Positions 45,175-58,955 of a stretch of DNA of 64,000 bases are shown piece after piece. The stretch is from Hypomyces perniciosus. Its lineage: Eukaryota; Ascomycota; Sordariomycetes; Hypocreales; Hypocreaceae. Numbering within the stretch: position 1 is the stretch's first letter; each line of letters begins with the position of its first letter. The translations under genes were made by a program, and so were the position numbers. Under the pieces are notes generated by a model. That model did no database searches. It was not told where the DNA came from and saw only the letters and a list, made by a program, of their open reading frames with translations. The stretch is taken from positions 1,426,001 through 1,490,000 of the forward strand of contig SPDT01000010.1 in assembly GCA_008477525.1 (NCBI GenBank), read 5' to 3'.

Positions 45175-48100
45175 CGAAAGCGATTTTCCTGCAATGCAGT
45201 AAAAGGGCAGAAGCAAAGACATAACGCCGCATATCAATATCATTATGTACGTAGTTTCCATTACGGGGCAACAGTCATGTAAATTTCAGACTGATTGGAT
45301 TTGGAATAATGGATCAGCATCGCGGGAGGGTGGACAAGGCGTTCCTGGGTCAGGTTGATTGAGCTGAATTTGTTAGGGATATTAGTCTCTTGCCGTCGGA
45401 GGCGCAACAATCAGAGTGACGTGTCAAGAATCCGCAATTCAAGTCAAGGAAATACTAGTTATCAAGTCTCACATAACAGAGATATCCAAGACGGAATGAT
45501 CAACGCGAGACACGTGTTTGTATACATGGCATCTGTGAAGGTTGATTAAGCATACCTATTACTTGCATGCAAATGGGATAGAAAGGAATTGCAGCACCGT
45601 TATGTATATTGCCACCGTTTCATCTCCCAACGGACACTTATAAAACGGCAAAACGGCCCGCATCACACAACCAACCCAGCCAGAGGGTAACATCCACAAG
45701 CCTCCATAACGCAATACCACCACATAAACCCATACAGCAAGATGAGGAAGAGAGAGGGGGGGCGTGCTAATTCGATATACGATACAGCCTACCGGAGCTT
45801 GTCCGGCAAATAAACACACTGCACGATGAGGTCAGCGAATTTCAACCAGCGATGACGACAAAAAACCACGGGCCGCTGGCGGGGCGGGGGGAATGATCGT
45901 CGGGTATTACTTGGGTGAATAAGCGCGCCTATGCAAGGACCTTTCCTTTTGGCCGTGAAGATATTGCTTTAATGCATAGGTACATACATTGGCGCATGGA
46001 TCTATACTACAGAAAGGCAAGCAAGCAAGAGGGGGGGAGGGGAGTGAGCAGGAAAGGCTACTACTAATTGCTCGTAGTACTGTCCGGATATAAACGCCTC
46101 CGGGACTAAGGATGTATGCATCGCAAGCAGGTTTTTTTTCTTCTTCTTCATTAAGATCCATCGATTTGATCGGCGCCAATTGATGGATCTCATCATAGTA
46201 CGAAGTACTACTACACACAAAGTGAAATCGCGATGTTGGATGGGGATTACATCATTGAAGCTGGTTAGGAAGTCCGGGGGACACTAGCAAAGAACAGGCG
46301 CGGAATAAGACGTCACAAAGCATTTCCCCACCACCAATAATAACAGGGGGGGAACCGAAAAGCATCACGATCCAGGTTGATTCTCACATGCCATGGTTTG
46401 TGCCGACGCCCTGATAGCTGGCATTTGAGCTTGCAAACGCAAGAAGACAGCTGGAAGAGCAAATATTGGCGATGAAGATGATGTGATGATGATGATGATG
46501 TGTGGCTGGCTGATAAGAGAGAAAAAGAAGTGCGGGGAGGGCGGGACGGAACGTGTGTGTGACAGCAGCAAGTCAGAAGTGTCAAAATGCGGGAGAAACA
46601 GTCAATCCGCCGCATTATCCGTCGAAGCCGTTCTCTTACTCTTCAGTGGGGGGGGTTCTGCTGTGCGTTATGTGCTCTCCTATGGTCATACTGCGTACTT
46701 CGTACATGAACAAGTACCTATCAACGGAGTGAAGGAAGAAACAGGTGGAGAGCGGCAGAGAGGGGTTATGCCGTCTTCTCCTCAATGAAGAGATGAAGCC
46801 TTGATGCTATGGAAACGTCGTCGACATCACATATACACAGCGCCGGAGGGATTTACCGCGCAGAGCGCCGAGAAAATAGAAGATTCCAAACTATACTGTA
46901 CATAGAAAGCTATCAATGCGAAAAAGTGGCAGGGGAGGGGTTATACCGCCTTGTTGGTTGGGGCATGAATGGCTTCATCTTCGCATACATGAATGACTAA
47001 GCTAACTACATTGGACAGACGGAACCGACAATGTGAGGCTGCAAGTGAAATGCGTGTTGGTGATGATGCGCCCTTTCACCACATGCATAGTGGTGGAGCT
47101 TTGAAACATTCATTCGGTATCAGAACAAAGAAACCACGGCGGTCCACTTTGGAAAGCACACGAAACTCCATCACCACCACCTTCATCATTCTTACGGGGT
47201 CTTGACGGCTTGACTATGTATCCCGATGATGATCGGGGGAGCACATGCCATCGATGCTACTACTACGGAGTACTACTACTTACACGACGGAGGCATCAAA
47301 AAGCAAGAATCAACCCTAGCCACAGCATGCAGCTGTTTTATCCACGTAAATACTATCATCATGCATACGTCAGTCAGTGCTCCTCCATCCCACCTCCATC
47401 CGGCCAAAACCACGGAGGGAATCCGAGTGAGTGAATGAAAGGACCACCGCAGCCCCCCCCAAAAAACGGGGGACAAGATCCGGGAGAGCAACAAGGGGAA
47501 AAAAAAGACAAGAGAAAAAAAAAAAAAGAGCTGTTTGGCTAAAAATCCCGACTTTTTGGCTCCGTCGCCTTTTTTCTACCCATTCGTATTCGCTCAACTA
47601 GATCTCGGGGCGTGTGCTTCGTACGGGCAGCACTAGTACATACATAGAGTCAACGTGCTACTTACTATTCTTTAGGGCTGGCACTTAATTATTACTATTA
47701 TTATTTTCGCATTAAAGATGAAACGAACGAAACGGTTTCTATTTTCAGAAACCTCTTTCGTTCGCTCGATCTCTCGTACTCCGTATCGTTCTCTCTCTTT
47801 TCCTTGTCCTTGTCCTCGTTTGACGTGCAGAAGTGCCAGAAATAGGTCGGCAATCTAGATAGCCACCTCTCGATCAGCGCCACTGCGAGAGGAAAACGTC
47901 AAATCACATCCCACACCCCTCCTCCTCAATCTTCACCACCCTATTCGCACGCACGCACGCACGCATTTTTATTTTTTCTACACAGGCACCCAGACGTGCC
48001 CTTACAGACATTAATTAATAATGAATGGACCGACTCAACAGCTTGCCCAAGATGATTAAAATGGATATCAGGGTCCAGCCAAAAAACACGTGGTGAGAGT

Positions 48101-50746
48101 CCGCTAAACATCTTCCCATCCAACCATCAGAGGCCGGCGTTTTACACCAGCACCATAATGACATTCCGTTCTCATTCAATTTCCCTCTTCGTGTCTGTGT
48201 TTGATTTATACTGGTGCCTAAGGAGGTGCTATTGCTTCGTACTAGTAGCAGTAGTATCTCACTCCCTCCTTCAACAAAGATGGCTTTGTTGCCTGCAGAC
48301 AACATGTGAAAGTGTCTCACTCCGGCCACATTTACCGTCTCTTCTTGCCTTTCTGACCAATACTACTCCATAGTAATGTACACAACAATCCCATGTCCCA
48401 ACAGCACGTTACACGCGCCGCCCCGTCCATAGCACCTAACCTTACCTTAGTCCATGCCGACATACATAAGAAAAGCCCTAACATTAAGCCCCCTGTTCAA
48501 CAAACATCGGAATTATCACATATCCACGTTATCTGTTCCGTGCCCGTCAGCATTTCGGCCGACTGTCAGCCGTGAACCGCTCGCTCGCTTGCTTTCCCCT
48601 TCTCTCTTTGCTCTTTCTTACGAGTACTGACTAATCATGCTGCAATGCATAATCCTCAATGCGAAATCTCACCAGCAAGGTCCAGGGCTTCTTCTACCTC
48701 CGTACTTCGTACATGTCAGCTCCCAGCTAAAAACAGACAATCCCCTCCAAAGATAGACATCCATGTACTCCGTATGGCCCCCATATCTCAGCCACCCAGC
48801 CAGCCGATAATTTTCCTCTCATTGTCTCTCCGGTCCTTTGTTTCAAAAAATCTCAAAAAGCATAAACATTATTACGAGTAAGAGGGAGAAAAAAAAGGAC
48901 AGAAAAAAGGCCCACTTTTCCTCTTCGGCCGTTCCAGAGCCTGTCCAAAATAACAGAATTTTATTCGCCTACTGTCCCAATGGTGGAAATATTCCTGCCA
49001 AGCCTGGCCTAGGAGAATACGGAAGGGTTATGCGGCCAGCCCAATCTAGAAATGCCCAATTTTGATCACGAGGAGGAAAAGCGGAAGATGTCCATGAAAC
49101 CATGAAGGCGAGAGAGAGGAGAGAGGAGTGAGAGAAAAAAAATCTCATTCTAAAAAAAAAACGAAAGCCATCGTTGGGCCGAGGTGGTATCACTAGAAAG
49201 AAAAGGAATCTATCGCTCCCAAAGAAAAAATAGTAGCTAATGCACAAATGCGACCCTGCCCGATGATGTTTCCCGTCTTCTCTCGTCTCCAAACTCTTAC
49301 AATTTCCCTCCGCCGCGCGTCTTGCTCTCTCTCTTCTGCTTCGTCTTGGCGCACAGCGCCATATTGGAGTGGCAGAAGCACCGACCAAGACGTCAGTGGC
49401 TGTGCAAGTTCCCCGTCCAACCAAGGCCAACCTCGTGTGCCAAGGAAATAAACAATCGTTGAATAAGCCCTGCATGTGTTCCCCAAAGTCCAGGTCCAGG
49501 TCCAGTTGCATTGTCCGTCTGAGCGAGGAGTCATCGTGGCCCTGGGCGCATGAGGATGCTGTGCTGCAGTGGATTCCTTCGCCCCAACGTAGCATGCATC
49601 GTCGCCTTCCACTTGTCCCGCCATGTGAAACAGGATTGTATGTATGGTAAGGTAATGATGCCCGCACCTCCGCTGCTCCAGAAACAGAACCCCATTCAAC
49701 GGCCATGGCGTCACAAGGGCCGAGGCTCTCGTAGGATGAACCAAACAAAAACGGCCGGCCCCCTGTACGTATAATGGGCTCCGTAGCTCGTAGCTCGCAG
49801 ATCCCCAGAATGGCCAACGGGCCAGTCAGGTATCAGTTTTCAAAAGTGCATGTGCAGACGACGTGTCATAAAATGACGGGGTGCATGCCTCGCTGCCGAA
49901 TCAACGTCGCACAAACCTGGACAACGTCGACAAGTGTGCCGAAATACCGCAGTTTCCAATTGGAGGTTTGCAGCGTTGCACGCGCCACACTCGACGCTCT
50001 GGGAAATGCACACGCCCTGCGCACTAATAAGTGGCATCACAATGGGTAAGCGAGACAGCGTCTGGAAATGGAAGAAAGCAATAAGGCGCTTCCGGTGGCG
50101 CCAATAAATACGGCGGGTGCTCGGCGTGGTTCGGCCAATGTCAGCGGATCTTGTGCAGTATGCTCGTGCATGTACAAAGTGCTCCGTACGATCAGGCCAT
50201 TTCGTGAACAGGCCTGGGCATATGAAGCATATGAAGCAGTGTGAGCCGTGTGGGGGGGCGTTATCCCCATGCTGTGTAACTGAGAACCGAGCCAGCAAAT
50301 GGGTGACAAACCCAGTCCTCTGGGCGTCCGGGGTCACTCGTCCAGGGGAAGATAAACATGGGAAATTATTGTCCAGGCACCTCCGAGCTGAACAGCGCCC
50401 GCCGGTGTTCGAGGCCCGTCCCGACAGAAGAGGGTTGAATGCGGCTGAGGAATGCGGGTTGACCGTTGGGTGCGTGACTGCGCCACCAACGATCGAAACA
50501 ACATCTGACGCCGAAGCTCAGAAATCCTTCCAGATGCAAGCGAGAGCAAGGGGTTGAATATTGAATAGTCCGGAGGAAATAGCTGAGGCCGGGTAGCCGT
50601 CGTAGGATGGGTATGCTGCGTCTATCCAGATGATCCTTTGTAGTATGCAATGCAATTCCCGATATGTGCGCTGGTGGATATGTACGAGGGAAGAATGTTG
50701 AGTGTTGTTCGCTGCGCCAGCAGGAACCGTAGCCGTGGCCAGCCAT
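45175..50746. other. 5.6-kb intergenic region, no gene recognised
   Basis: The first few hundred bases are the PRI2 3' UTR. The rest has simple repeats (ATGATG near 46476-46500, CGCACGCACG near 47947-47964), poly-A and poly-C runs and scattered GTACTCCGTAC-type motifs. The frames at 48969-49817 (minus) and 49840-50337 (minus) lack any domain and are probably chance. Confidence 0.4.
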
Positions 50747-51019
50747 TTACTTGTATCCCACGATCTTGGCGCACCGCTCGCAGTAGTAGAGGTTGTGAGA
50801 GATGCGGACCATGCCAGCGCTGCTTGCGTCGTCCGTCGTCGTCGTCTCAGCGGATCGAGCGCACCGCATGCAACGCAGCACCAACACAGAGGCAACAGGC
50901 CGGGGAGCAGAGTCCATTCTGGGTCGAGATGCAGATGAAGATGAAGTGTCGGAGTCTGAAGAGGCGGCGGATGAGGACGCGCTGAAGTTGTGGTTAGACA
51001 TTAATGTGGCAGTGGGCAT
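50747..51019 (-). CDS. small zinc-ribbon-like protein
   Basis: A 90-aa frame starts at ATG 51017-51019 (MPTATLMSNHNFSASS) and ends YYCERCAKIVGYK. The first 45 residues are Ser-rich. The C-terminal half has two CxxC pairs, LRCMRCARS and YYCERCAK, 32 residues apart: the spacing of a small zinc ribbon or knuckle. I recall similar uncharacterised small proteins in filamentous fungi. An upstream in-frame extension to 51232 is open but Ser/Thr/Tyr-rich and is taken as the 5' leader. The function is unknown; binding to RNA, DNA or protein is possible. Confidence 0.65.
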   Translation of the reverse strand: MPTATLMSNHNFSASSSAASSDSDTSSSSASRPRMDSAPRPVASVLVLRCMRCARSAETTTTDDASSAGMVRISHNLYYCERCAKIVGYK

Positions 51020-54000
51020 GATTACGATAGAGAAGTCGGTATGGAGGCTGGTTGTTGTTGAGAGAGGTGAGGACGTCTGTGGTATTTGTAGTTTGTATTG
51101 GTATTTGTATTTGTACCGTGTATAAGTCGACCTGAACCGAGTCGGCGGGGTGGCTATATCGCAGCGTGCAGGTGACGGACGTGTGATCGACCAGGGCTTG
51201 TTGGAAGATGAGTGATGTTGGCTCCTGAGCATGTACTTATGGCGTACTTTCCGTCCTCTTTATGGATTGGCGATGGATCAAAACCAGAGAAGGATTTTTT
51301 CAGTTTCCTTTTCGTTCTGAATCAGGGAGAGGCAGAGTTTGGTGCGGATGGAATTTTGTGTTGGGGGAGGGATGGCTTGATAAAGTAATACTAAGGAGGT
51401 GGGCTTTTGTGTGGAGGGCAAAGCCAAAGGAAAAAAAAAAAGGGACCCTTGCAAGGCAGCGAGGATCCACGGCAGGGTGTGTAACGATCGACGATGGTCG
51501 GCGTTCTCACGGCACAGGGATCGGCTAAGGCCGCGTCGTTCTCGGGCGCGGCGCGGCGCAAGTGGGAGGATGCCGGTGCGGATGTGCGGGCGTGCGGATT
51601 CGGATGGGTCTGTTTATTTGTTTGTCTGTCCTTCCTCTGATTCTGATTCTGTTTCGTATCGCCTGCAGGAGATTATGTACCTGCTCGGTGGCTGTATGAA
51701 TATATTACGCTGTGCTAATAATAATATGTGTCGTCTTGATATGACAAATACTCGTGCTCAAGTGTGCAAAAGATATGCATTGCCGAGTGTGTATGAGTAC
51801 TATGCCACCGCCGCGTCAGCAGCTCCCCGGAGGAGCTCGACTTTATGAAGATATGAGATGTGAATATGTGAGTATGTGATAATTGCAAACAGAGTTCCAA
51901 GAAAAACAGGGAGGGGGGCGTGTGTGCTGCGGCAAGCGTTGAGACCTGGGGAGCGAGCGATGAACCAGAGGCCAGGGCACCCGAGGAAAAAAAGGATAAT
52001 ACTACTACTCCATACTACTGCTTCGTACTAGTACTACTACCCAAACAGGCCCAGACTCCAAGACTCCAAGACGTCGCGCCAAGGCAAAAGATTATTAGTG
52101 GGGGCAGTTCTGAATCTGATCCCCCTTTGGTCCAACGCGATGTGGACTTGATGTGGACTCGATTCCTGTCTTCCAACTTCCAAGTGGAGCTGACTGAAAA
52201 GCAGCTGCTGCTTTCGCCTCACTTTGAGGACCAAGCCGTCAGCCGATTTCCCCGTGTTTTTGAATCGTCGTCTGAGACTGATGAGGGAGAAATAGCAAGG
52301 CTCGCACCGCCGGCTGCTACGGAAGCTCCAAGCGACTTTGGCTTGGGGGCCTTGGCCAGGAGACTTCTGCGGCCGTCAGCTCCGACAAACTTCTTCCGTG
52401 CAGAAATGGCGGCTTCCTTCTGGTGGCTATGAGTGCTGTGATGCACAGCGTATGTACGAAGTGGTACGAGGCCTGGATATCAATAGTAGCAACGGGCTTG
52501 TAACTATGCCGAGGCTGACAACAAATACGGCGGCAAGGCAAGGCAAGGCAAGGGGTTTGATGGGTAGGATGCCCCAAGGCCAGCTTAGGACACCGACGGA
52601 CATGGCATGCAGGTTCCTTACTACTATTATAATCATACATGATACGAAAGAAAATACTACATGGTTGAAACGAGCGAAACAGAAGCTGACTAGCATAGGG
52701 CGCAACGGCCATCGCTTGTTCCTGTTGCCGGCACAAAAGCATAAACGAGAGCACCTTCTACTACACAGCCCTGCGGTGTTGCTGTAAGAGCTGTTGCTGC
52801 TGCTGGGCTGGGTAACGGTAACCCCAGCTTTTGCCGGCATCGCGCTGAATCACAAAGCTACTCATGACGGCTTGGAATAGTCGTGAACCATAATTGCTAG
52901 TACCGAGGCCGGAACGCGAAGGACCGGTCAAAGGGGACAAGGCTGCCACCATCGCCAGCATTGAGGCGTTTCCCATGGAATTTGGTGGCGGGATTCCGAC
53001 ACAGGATGACACGCAAGATGGCTCGCCAGGCCTCCGCCTCATCATGCCTGCCTGTGTCGAGGGAGTAAACAAACGGCCACGCAAGCGATCGAATTTGCTC
53101 AGCTGTCGCCTGCATTAACATTTCTTGCTCATGGTAGCACTAGTACTCCGTAATCCGTGCACAAGTCTGCTGCTGAGTTTTCCGCTTCTGGTCATGGTGA
53201 TAATAATAATAAAGACGAGGCAGCGAATCGCTGGCCTTGGATCCATCATCAAGCGCCGTTGTGCTTCTGTGTCTGGCATCTGGATACAAAGCGGAGCTTG
53301 GACGACAAGGAAAAGGCCGTGCAGGGCTTGGTGTTTCAGAAATTCCATATTCGCAGCGCGCTAATCCAGTCAAGGCAATGGCAGGTGGTTACTCGCACGT
53401 ATGCACTCCACTATTGTTTTTTTTTTCACGGCCCTCTATGCTAAATTAGGAATGCATACGAAGTACTCCGTACATCCACGTATTCTACCTTGGCAGATGA
53501 CTCATCTTTTCCATCAACAAAGGACCCTTACACACTGTGAGCATCAACATCAAAGAACGAGGCTGTTGTGACCCCTGTGCATCTCGCATCCTCCTGTGCT
53601 TCCGAGTACATAAAAGCAGTACGGAGGATGTCCATATGATATGATTTGGAGATGCTGATGTTGATGCTGCGAATAGGAAAAACAACTCCCCCCCCCATGT
53701 CACCTTTGGTCGCACGACTGTCTGCAGCCACGCCATCAACAGCCCGCAAATCATTGGCCAGAGGCTCCCTCGGACTCCAACCCGAGCCCTGTCTGGCCAG
53801 TCGACGTTATTCTCTTTCAATGCTTGACAAGACTTGGTGTAACGACTGTTTCTCCCAGAGCGGCTAGCGCCATCGGCGTCCCCTGATGGCCCTGCAAATC
53901 TCCGATTCACAGCCCCTAGCAAAGACTCATCAAAGTGGCATACGGAGTACACCCCTTCGAAAGCCTGTTTTTGCAGCGTTTTGAGTGGTGCTGAGCCAGT

Positions 54001-57000
54001 TGGCAACGGGCGCCGTTCCAAGACATTGATTGAGTTAGAGGCGCCTCATCTCGGTCTATTACGCTCATGACCGTCGTGGAGCCACGCCGCTCCGTTGAGC
54101 CCAGTTTTCATCTAAACGGTTTCAACCTGCCTTTCTTTCGTGACCCGTTTTACGTACGAGTACTTGTGTCCGCAGCATGTCGTACGACTCATCGACGATT
54201 TGCCGATCATGCGCCATTCGGCTCGACTGGTACCTTTTTGACTCGTCAGTTTTCGTTTGTCCACGGCGGATGACTGGTTTTGTCCAAGGCTGCAGATGAA
54301 CAGGAGCACACTAACCTATCAAACGGTCAGACGTGTCAACTTCACCCTGTGTTAATGATGCTGCGGACGCTGCGGACGCCACGGGCATCGCCTATGCTTC
54401 CTCTCCCTCGCTCTCCCCTCTCTCACCGTCTCGTCATGCGTGCTTTGTAGCCGACTCGAAAACGGCTGCCTTGTCGTGGCGTACGTACATACTCGTACAT
54501 GCTCGGATGTGAAACCCAAGCATGGACTGGTCCAGCTTCACCGTCCCAGAGGCAAGCTTTTCAACTTCACGACTGCTACTACAAAGTCCACTCGTACAAA
54601 GTCTACACAGGTACTTCATACGCAGAACGGATGTTACTCGTCATTACCTGTTCCTTGAGCATCGCCTCAGCCTTACACACACGCATCAAGCACTCCGCAT
54701 TGATCGTCGCTTTCCAACAAGCCCCCAGGTTACCAGTGGACGGGTAGCTCGTGGGTCCAATAGTCAACACAGCAACCTGCAAGAGCATCCAGTTGTTGAA
54801 GCTTTGTAAACCCATTTCCCAGCAGGAAATGGCACTCCCGGTAATGCACAAGTGCTTGCGACATCCCTACTGATGCATACCGCATGGTAGCACTACCACG
54901 TACTTCGTACTACTACGACCAACGGTCATCGATAACCGACCCATCAAATCTGCCAACAGATGGAATACTACGAAGTACGAAGTACTGAGCCGACTTTCCT
55001 TCTTGGCACTGCTATGTATTCTATGCCGCGGGTGTGTGCATTACACAGCCCCCACGACCAAGACACCTTGCCAAATGAGGTTCTCCGTCAGAAACGTGAC
55101 GAAGTCCGTCCACAGCTTGACCAACTCCGTGCCCTGGTGCGAAACTCTGCCCAAGGTTGGGCCAGATGGGCCGTCAAGACCCCCTGCCAAACCTTCGGTT
55201 TGCAAACGGCCTGCCTGCATACTACTCGTACTATCTCCGCCGATGCTCGGGACGCACGAACTCGAACCAGCTTGGCTGTTTACTTCATTTTTCATTTTTT
55301 TTGCCACCAACCTTTTGATGCCAGCAAGTGGGTGTGGTGTAACCCTCCATCCCGCGCACGGAGATAAAGGACTCACAAAATTCGTGGGTATTGTCAAAAT
55401 GTCTTGGATCTGGTGACCAGATCGAGAAACAGCGGGGCTTCATCTGATTGAGTACTCCGAACACATTTCGGGAATAGCCAACTTCCGCAGTCGAGCGATA
55501 TTCTTCGGAGGGCCTAGATTTGTATTTGCCTTTGGCTGACCTGGCTGGTTTCTGGAGAGGTGAGGCGTGCCGACCACCATGCTCCGCAATCGAAGGGTGG
55601 AACAGAGCCCCAAGCTTCCGAGAGGAACGACTAAAAGTTCGGCTTGGGCAGCAGCGCATATTCCCGTGACAACGTGACCAGCCTGGACATCCGAGAGCTG
55701 GCTAGGCCTCAAATGATTGGTAATGGTAAAAGTAAGACGCCGACTGGTGGACTTGTCGTCGAGTCGAGGCCTCGCGTCCTTCCGCTCGTCCATATCATAT
55801 TACTGCGGAGTGCTATTATTATCATCAACCATGTACATTTCTGCATGTGCTTCTGCATGTCCTTTGGAGCGGCTACGTGCCGCGATGCAGGGTCGAGACC
55901 GAGACCGACAGAGCGGCACCAAGCAAGCCTCATCATTTAGTTCTCCTTGTTGGTTGTGGCAATATTCAGGTTGCTGGTCTAGGCCATCACACGGCGCCCG
56001 TACCTTGGGCTGTCATGGGCGAAAGCTTCCAGACTCCAGCACTGCCGAAATGATGCCGTACGAAACTGCCAAGTCCCGCCATGATACGAGTATGTATTGC
56101 ATCTCTAATACGGGCACAATATGAGAGACAGCAGGGAGGATGCGTCCATGTTCGTCTCCCTTTGTCTCTTGTGCCTGGAAGGGGAGCAATAGAAAGGTTT
56201 CACCAAAATCCTCTAGCATCAGCCACATAGCCTCGTTGGTGAAGATTTAGCCTTTACTCACTGCGTCTGACTGCTCATCGGCCCTGGCGGAACGGATGAG
56301 GCATGTCCAACATACTAACATACTTGTGACAATAATGCTGGTCTAGGCAGAGCAAGACAAGCGGCTCTTTCAAACTAGCTGAACTAGTACATACTACGGA
56401 GTACGCATCGGCGAAAAACCTCTCCTCGGCGGAGAAATGCCAATAAACACGCCCCCAAGTTGGTCTCCAAGATGGTCTCCAAGAGAAACTTTCCATCCAC
56501 ATCAAGATTCATCAACGGACCCGTTTCCGGAGCCGAACGGAGCTTCACAAAAACCGTCACATTCGTGCACGCAAACCTTCATCCTCGCTGCGTACGAGTA
56601 CTCGTATGTGCTCCATAGGCGAGAGTCCGGCTCTGTCCTTGCACGGAAACATGCCGAAGAGAGAGACCCCACGAGCCTCTCAACAATCCTTTCCAAGCTG
56701 AACTTGACTTTCCGACCGTTGGCACTCCGTATTTTGGCTTGGTTTTTATTCAACGCTGGTCGGTACGGGGGCTGAACAATATTACCACCTGCGGTGTAGG
56801 AGCCTTCACAGTGCAATATCCTAGTATCCTAGCTTCCCACAACGTGGCTGGCTCTCTCCGGCAAAGGCGCGCGCAGGACGGAGATTGAGGACAGAGTTTC
56901 TAGGTTCTGGAACCGCCACACCGATTTTCGCCCCCCCCCCCCCCCATTTGATAAGGAGAAAAAAAGGTAAAATGTGATAAGTTACAAGTCTGGTGAGATC

Positions 57001-58955
57001 GCCTAAAGCTGCCCAACCGTCAGCCTTATGGCTTTTGCCGTGTTTTCGCCTCCTCCTGAGCCGGATGTTGAGAAAGTTGCAGCTCCGACTTTTGGGTCTA
57101 GATTTCCATGGTCTTACCTCAACGTTCCGCCTTATTTTTTATTTTTATTTTTATTTTGGCTTGGATCATGCATTGCAGTGATACACATTCAGCTTCACCT
57201 TCATTTTCCCGTCTTGGGACTTTCTGGTGAAACCCACGTGTGTAGCTTTGATCGCCTTGAACGGGATGCGGACCATCTTACATTACACGCTTGGCCCTAT
57301 TACACCCCACAAGTATCAAGGAGCGCCAGGAGAGACTTTGCTCTTGTTTATCTGTTTCAATCAAGCTGTTATAGCCGAATTACCGACCGACTCACCCATT
57401 CATTCAATTCAATTCATTCAATTCATTCAATGGCAACATTAGTTAGTGCTCGGCTGCACGCCTCCAAACCTGGGAATAACACAGAAGCGCTCTGTGGCTG
57501 TACACGATCTTACATGCGTTTCGCACTACGGAGTATAGTCGCCGACTTCCCTTCGTTGGGCATAATCGATGCATCACCCCCTCGGAGTCCTCGGCGTCCC
57601 AATCGTGAACTTGCATGCATGTACGCATCCCGTCCGTGTCCATTGGAGTCATACCTAGGAAGGGGGGGGGTGTGCAACAAAAATGTAATAGTTTAATCAT
57701 GAAAAAAACTCGGATCCGGTCCAGAACTCGCGATGGCTTCTAAAGCTTACGGAGTGCTTATTCCCCCCAAACTAACCGCGAGCCTAAATGGCCAAAGCGT
57801 TTTTTTGGACTTATTATTCCTGCCCTATTTTATTACTCCGTATTGAGGTTATATCCGGTCTGACTCGCGCCCCCCCGTCATGTCATGGCGCAACAAAAAA
57901 GGTCAAGGTTTGGGTTTGGACATAGCCCTATTTTCACGATAGAGTTACGGCACAGAGCTCCCTCGGCTTCCACTCTTCAAAAGCAACAATAAAAAAAACG
58001 CAGAAAAGCAAAAAGGAAGAAAAAAAAGCCAAGCTCCTCTCAATCAATGCGGGGGGATCTTATCTCATTCCATCCGATGTGAGAGGTAAAAACTCAAATA
58101 TCGAAGTAGAGCACGCAAACATTCCACATACTGCACACTGGCACTGCAACAGAGTGGCTGGTGTTACACAAACGACCCTCACTCTTCTCTCCTCTTCTCT
58201 CTCATCTCAACCCCTTTCTGCCAAGCTGGCGTATCCCGGCAAGAACTTCCAAAGGCCGCATTCCAAGCCCAAACTGCATAAGACGAAAACAGGCTATATC
58301 ATCACATTTTTATAGGGGGAGTGTGTGCTTCATGCTATCACATACCACCTCGAGTCATATTACATGCCACCACTCACTGCCTTGAGAGCCTACCCTATCC
58401 TATCCTCCCTATCCGTAACATATGAAAAACCTTGCCATCAAGTAAATCGTAGAGTTCACAATGCCTCCGGATGGAGCATTCTGGGTGAGCTTCTTGACTA
58501 CGACTTCCTACACAGAACGTCATGGGAACTCAGCCCATGGTTAAAAACGAACAAACACATTGCAGACGTTCTTGGAACAAACTCTGTGCGTTTATTCCAA
58601 TATTGAACATTTTATTTTATTCATTTATGATCAAGGTTTCGCATGCAATGCGGACTATGCATAAGACGAAACAGTTTCATCCCATGTCACACCGCAATCA
58701 TTAGACGTAATGCATACCACATTGTGAATTAGGTGGCTATTCTACTTAGTTGTGACCATAATGCCCCTTCTAGACACTCCAGCTACATGCAGAGCAGACG
58801 CCCACGAACGACATAACTTGAAAAACCGCACCGGACATCTAATCAATCCCCTCATTATCATGTATGACATCTAAACATCATCAAGAAGAAAAGAAAGGTG
58901 GTATCTTGATCATACATATATCTTCATCATCCACGACTCCCCATCAACACTCCAC
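51020..58955. other. 7.9-kb intergenic region, no gene recognised
   Basis: The first 300 bases are the leader of the zinc-ribbon gene. The rest contains only frames with no domains (longest 222 codons at 57028-57696, which runs through a CAATTCATT microsatellite), a GGCAA repeat (about 52532-52551), a C15 run (56931-56945), TTTTTA repeats near 57130-57160 and many GTACTCCGTAC-type motifs. Nothing coding can be supported. Confidence 0.4.
56931..56945. repeat. poly(dC:dG) tract, 15 bp
   Basis: Fifteen consecutive C in non-coding DNA. Confidence 0.9.

Noticed and set aside
48969..49817. 282-codon minus-strand frame
   Set aside because: It runs through poly-A/T tracts giving Phe runs, has no family motif, and overlaps another long frame in a second phase (49193-49744).
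49840..50337. 165-codon minus-strand frame
   Set aside because: Cys/His-rich composition is scattered without a regular zinc-finger spacing, and plus-strand frames overlap it.
57028..57696. 222-codon plus-strand frame with an apparent hydrophobic stretch
   Set aside because: The hydrophobic segment comes from TTTTTA repeats and the middle from a CAATTCATT microsatellite; there is no conserved motif.
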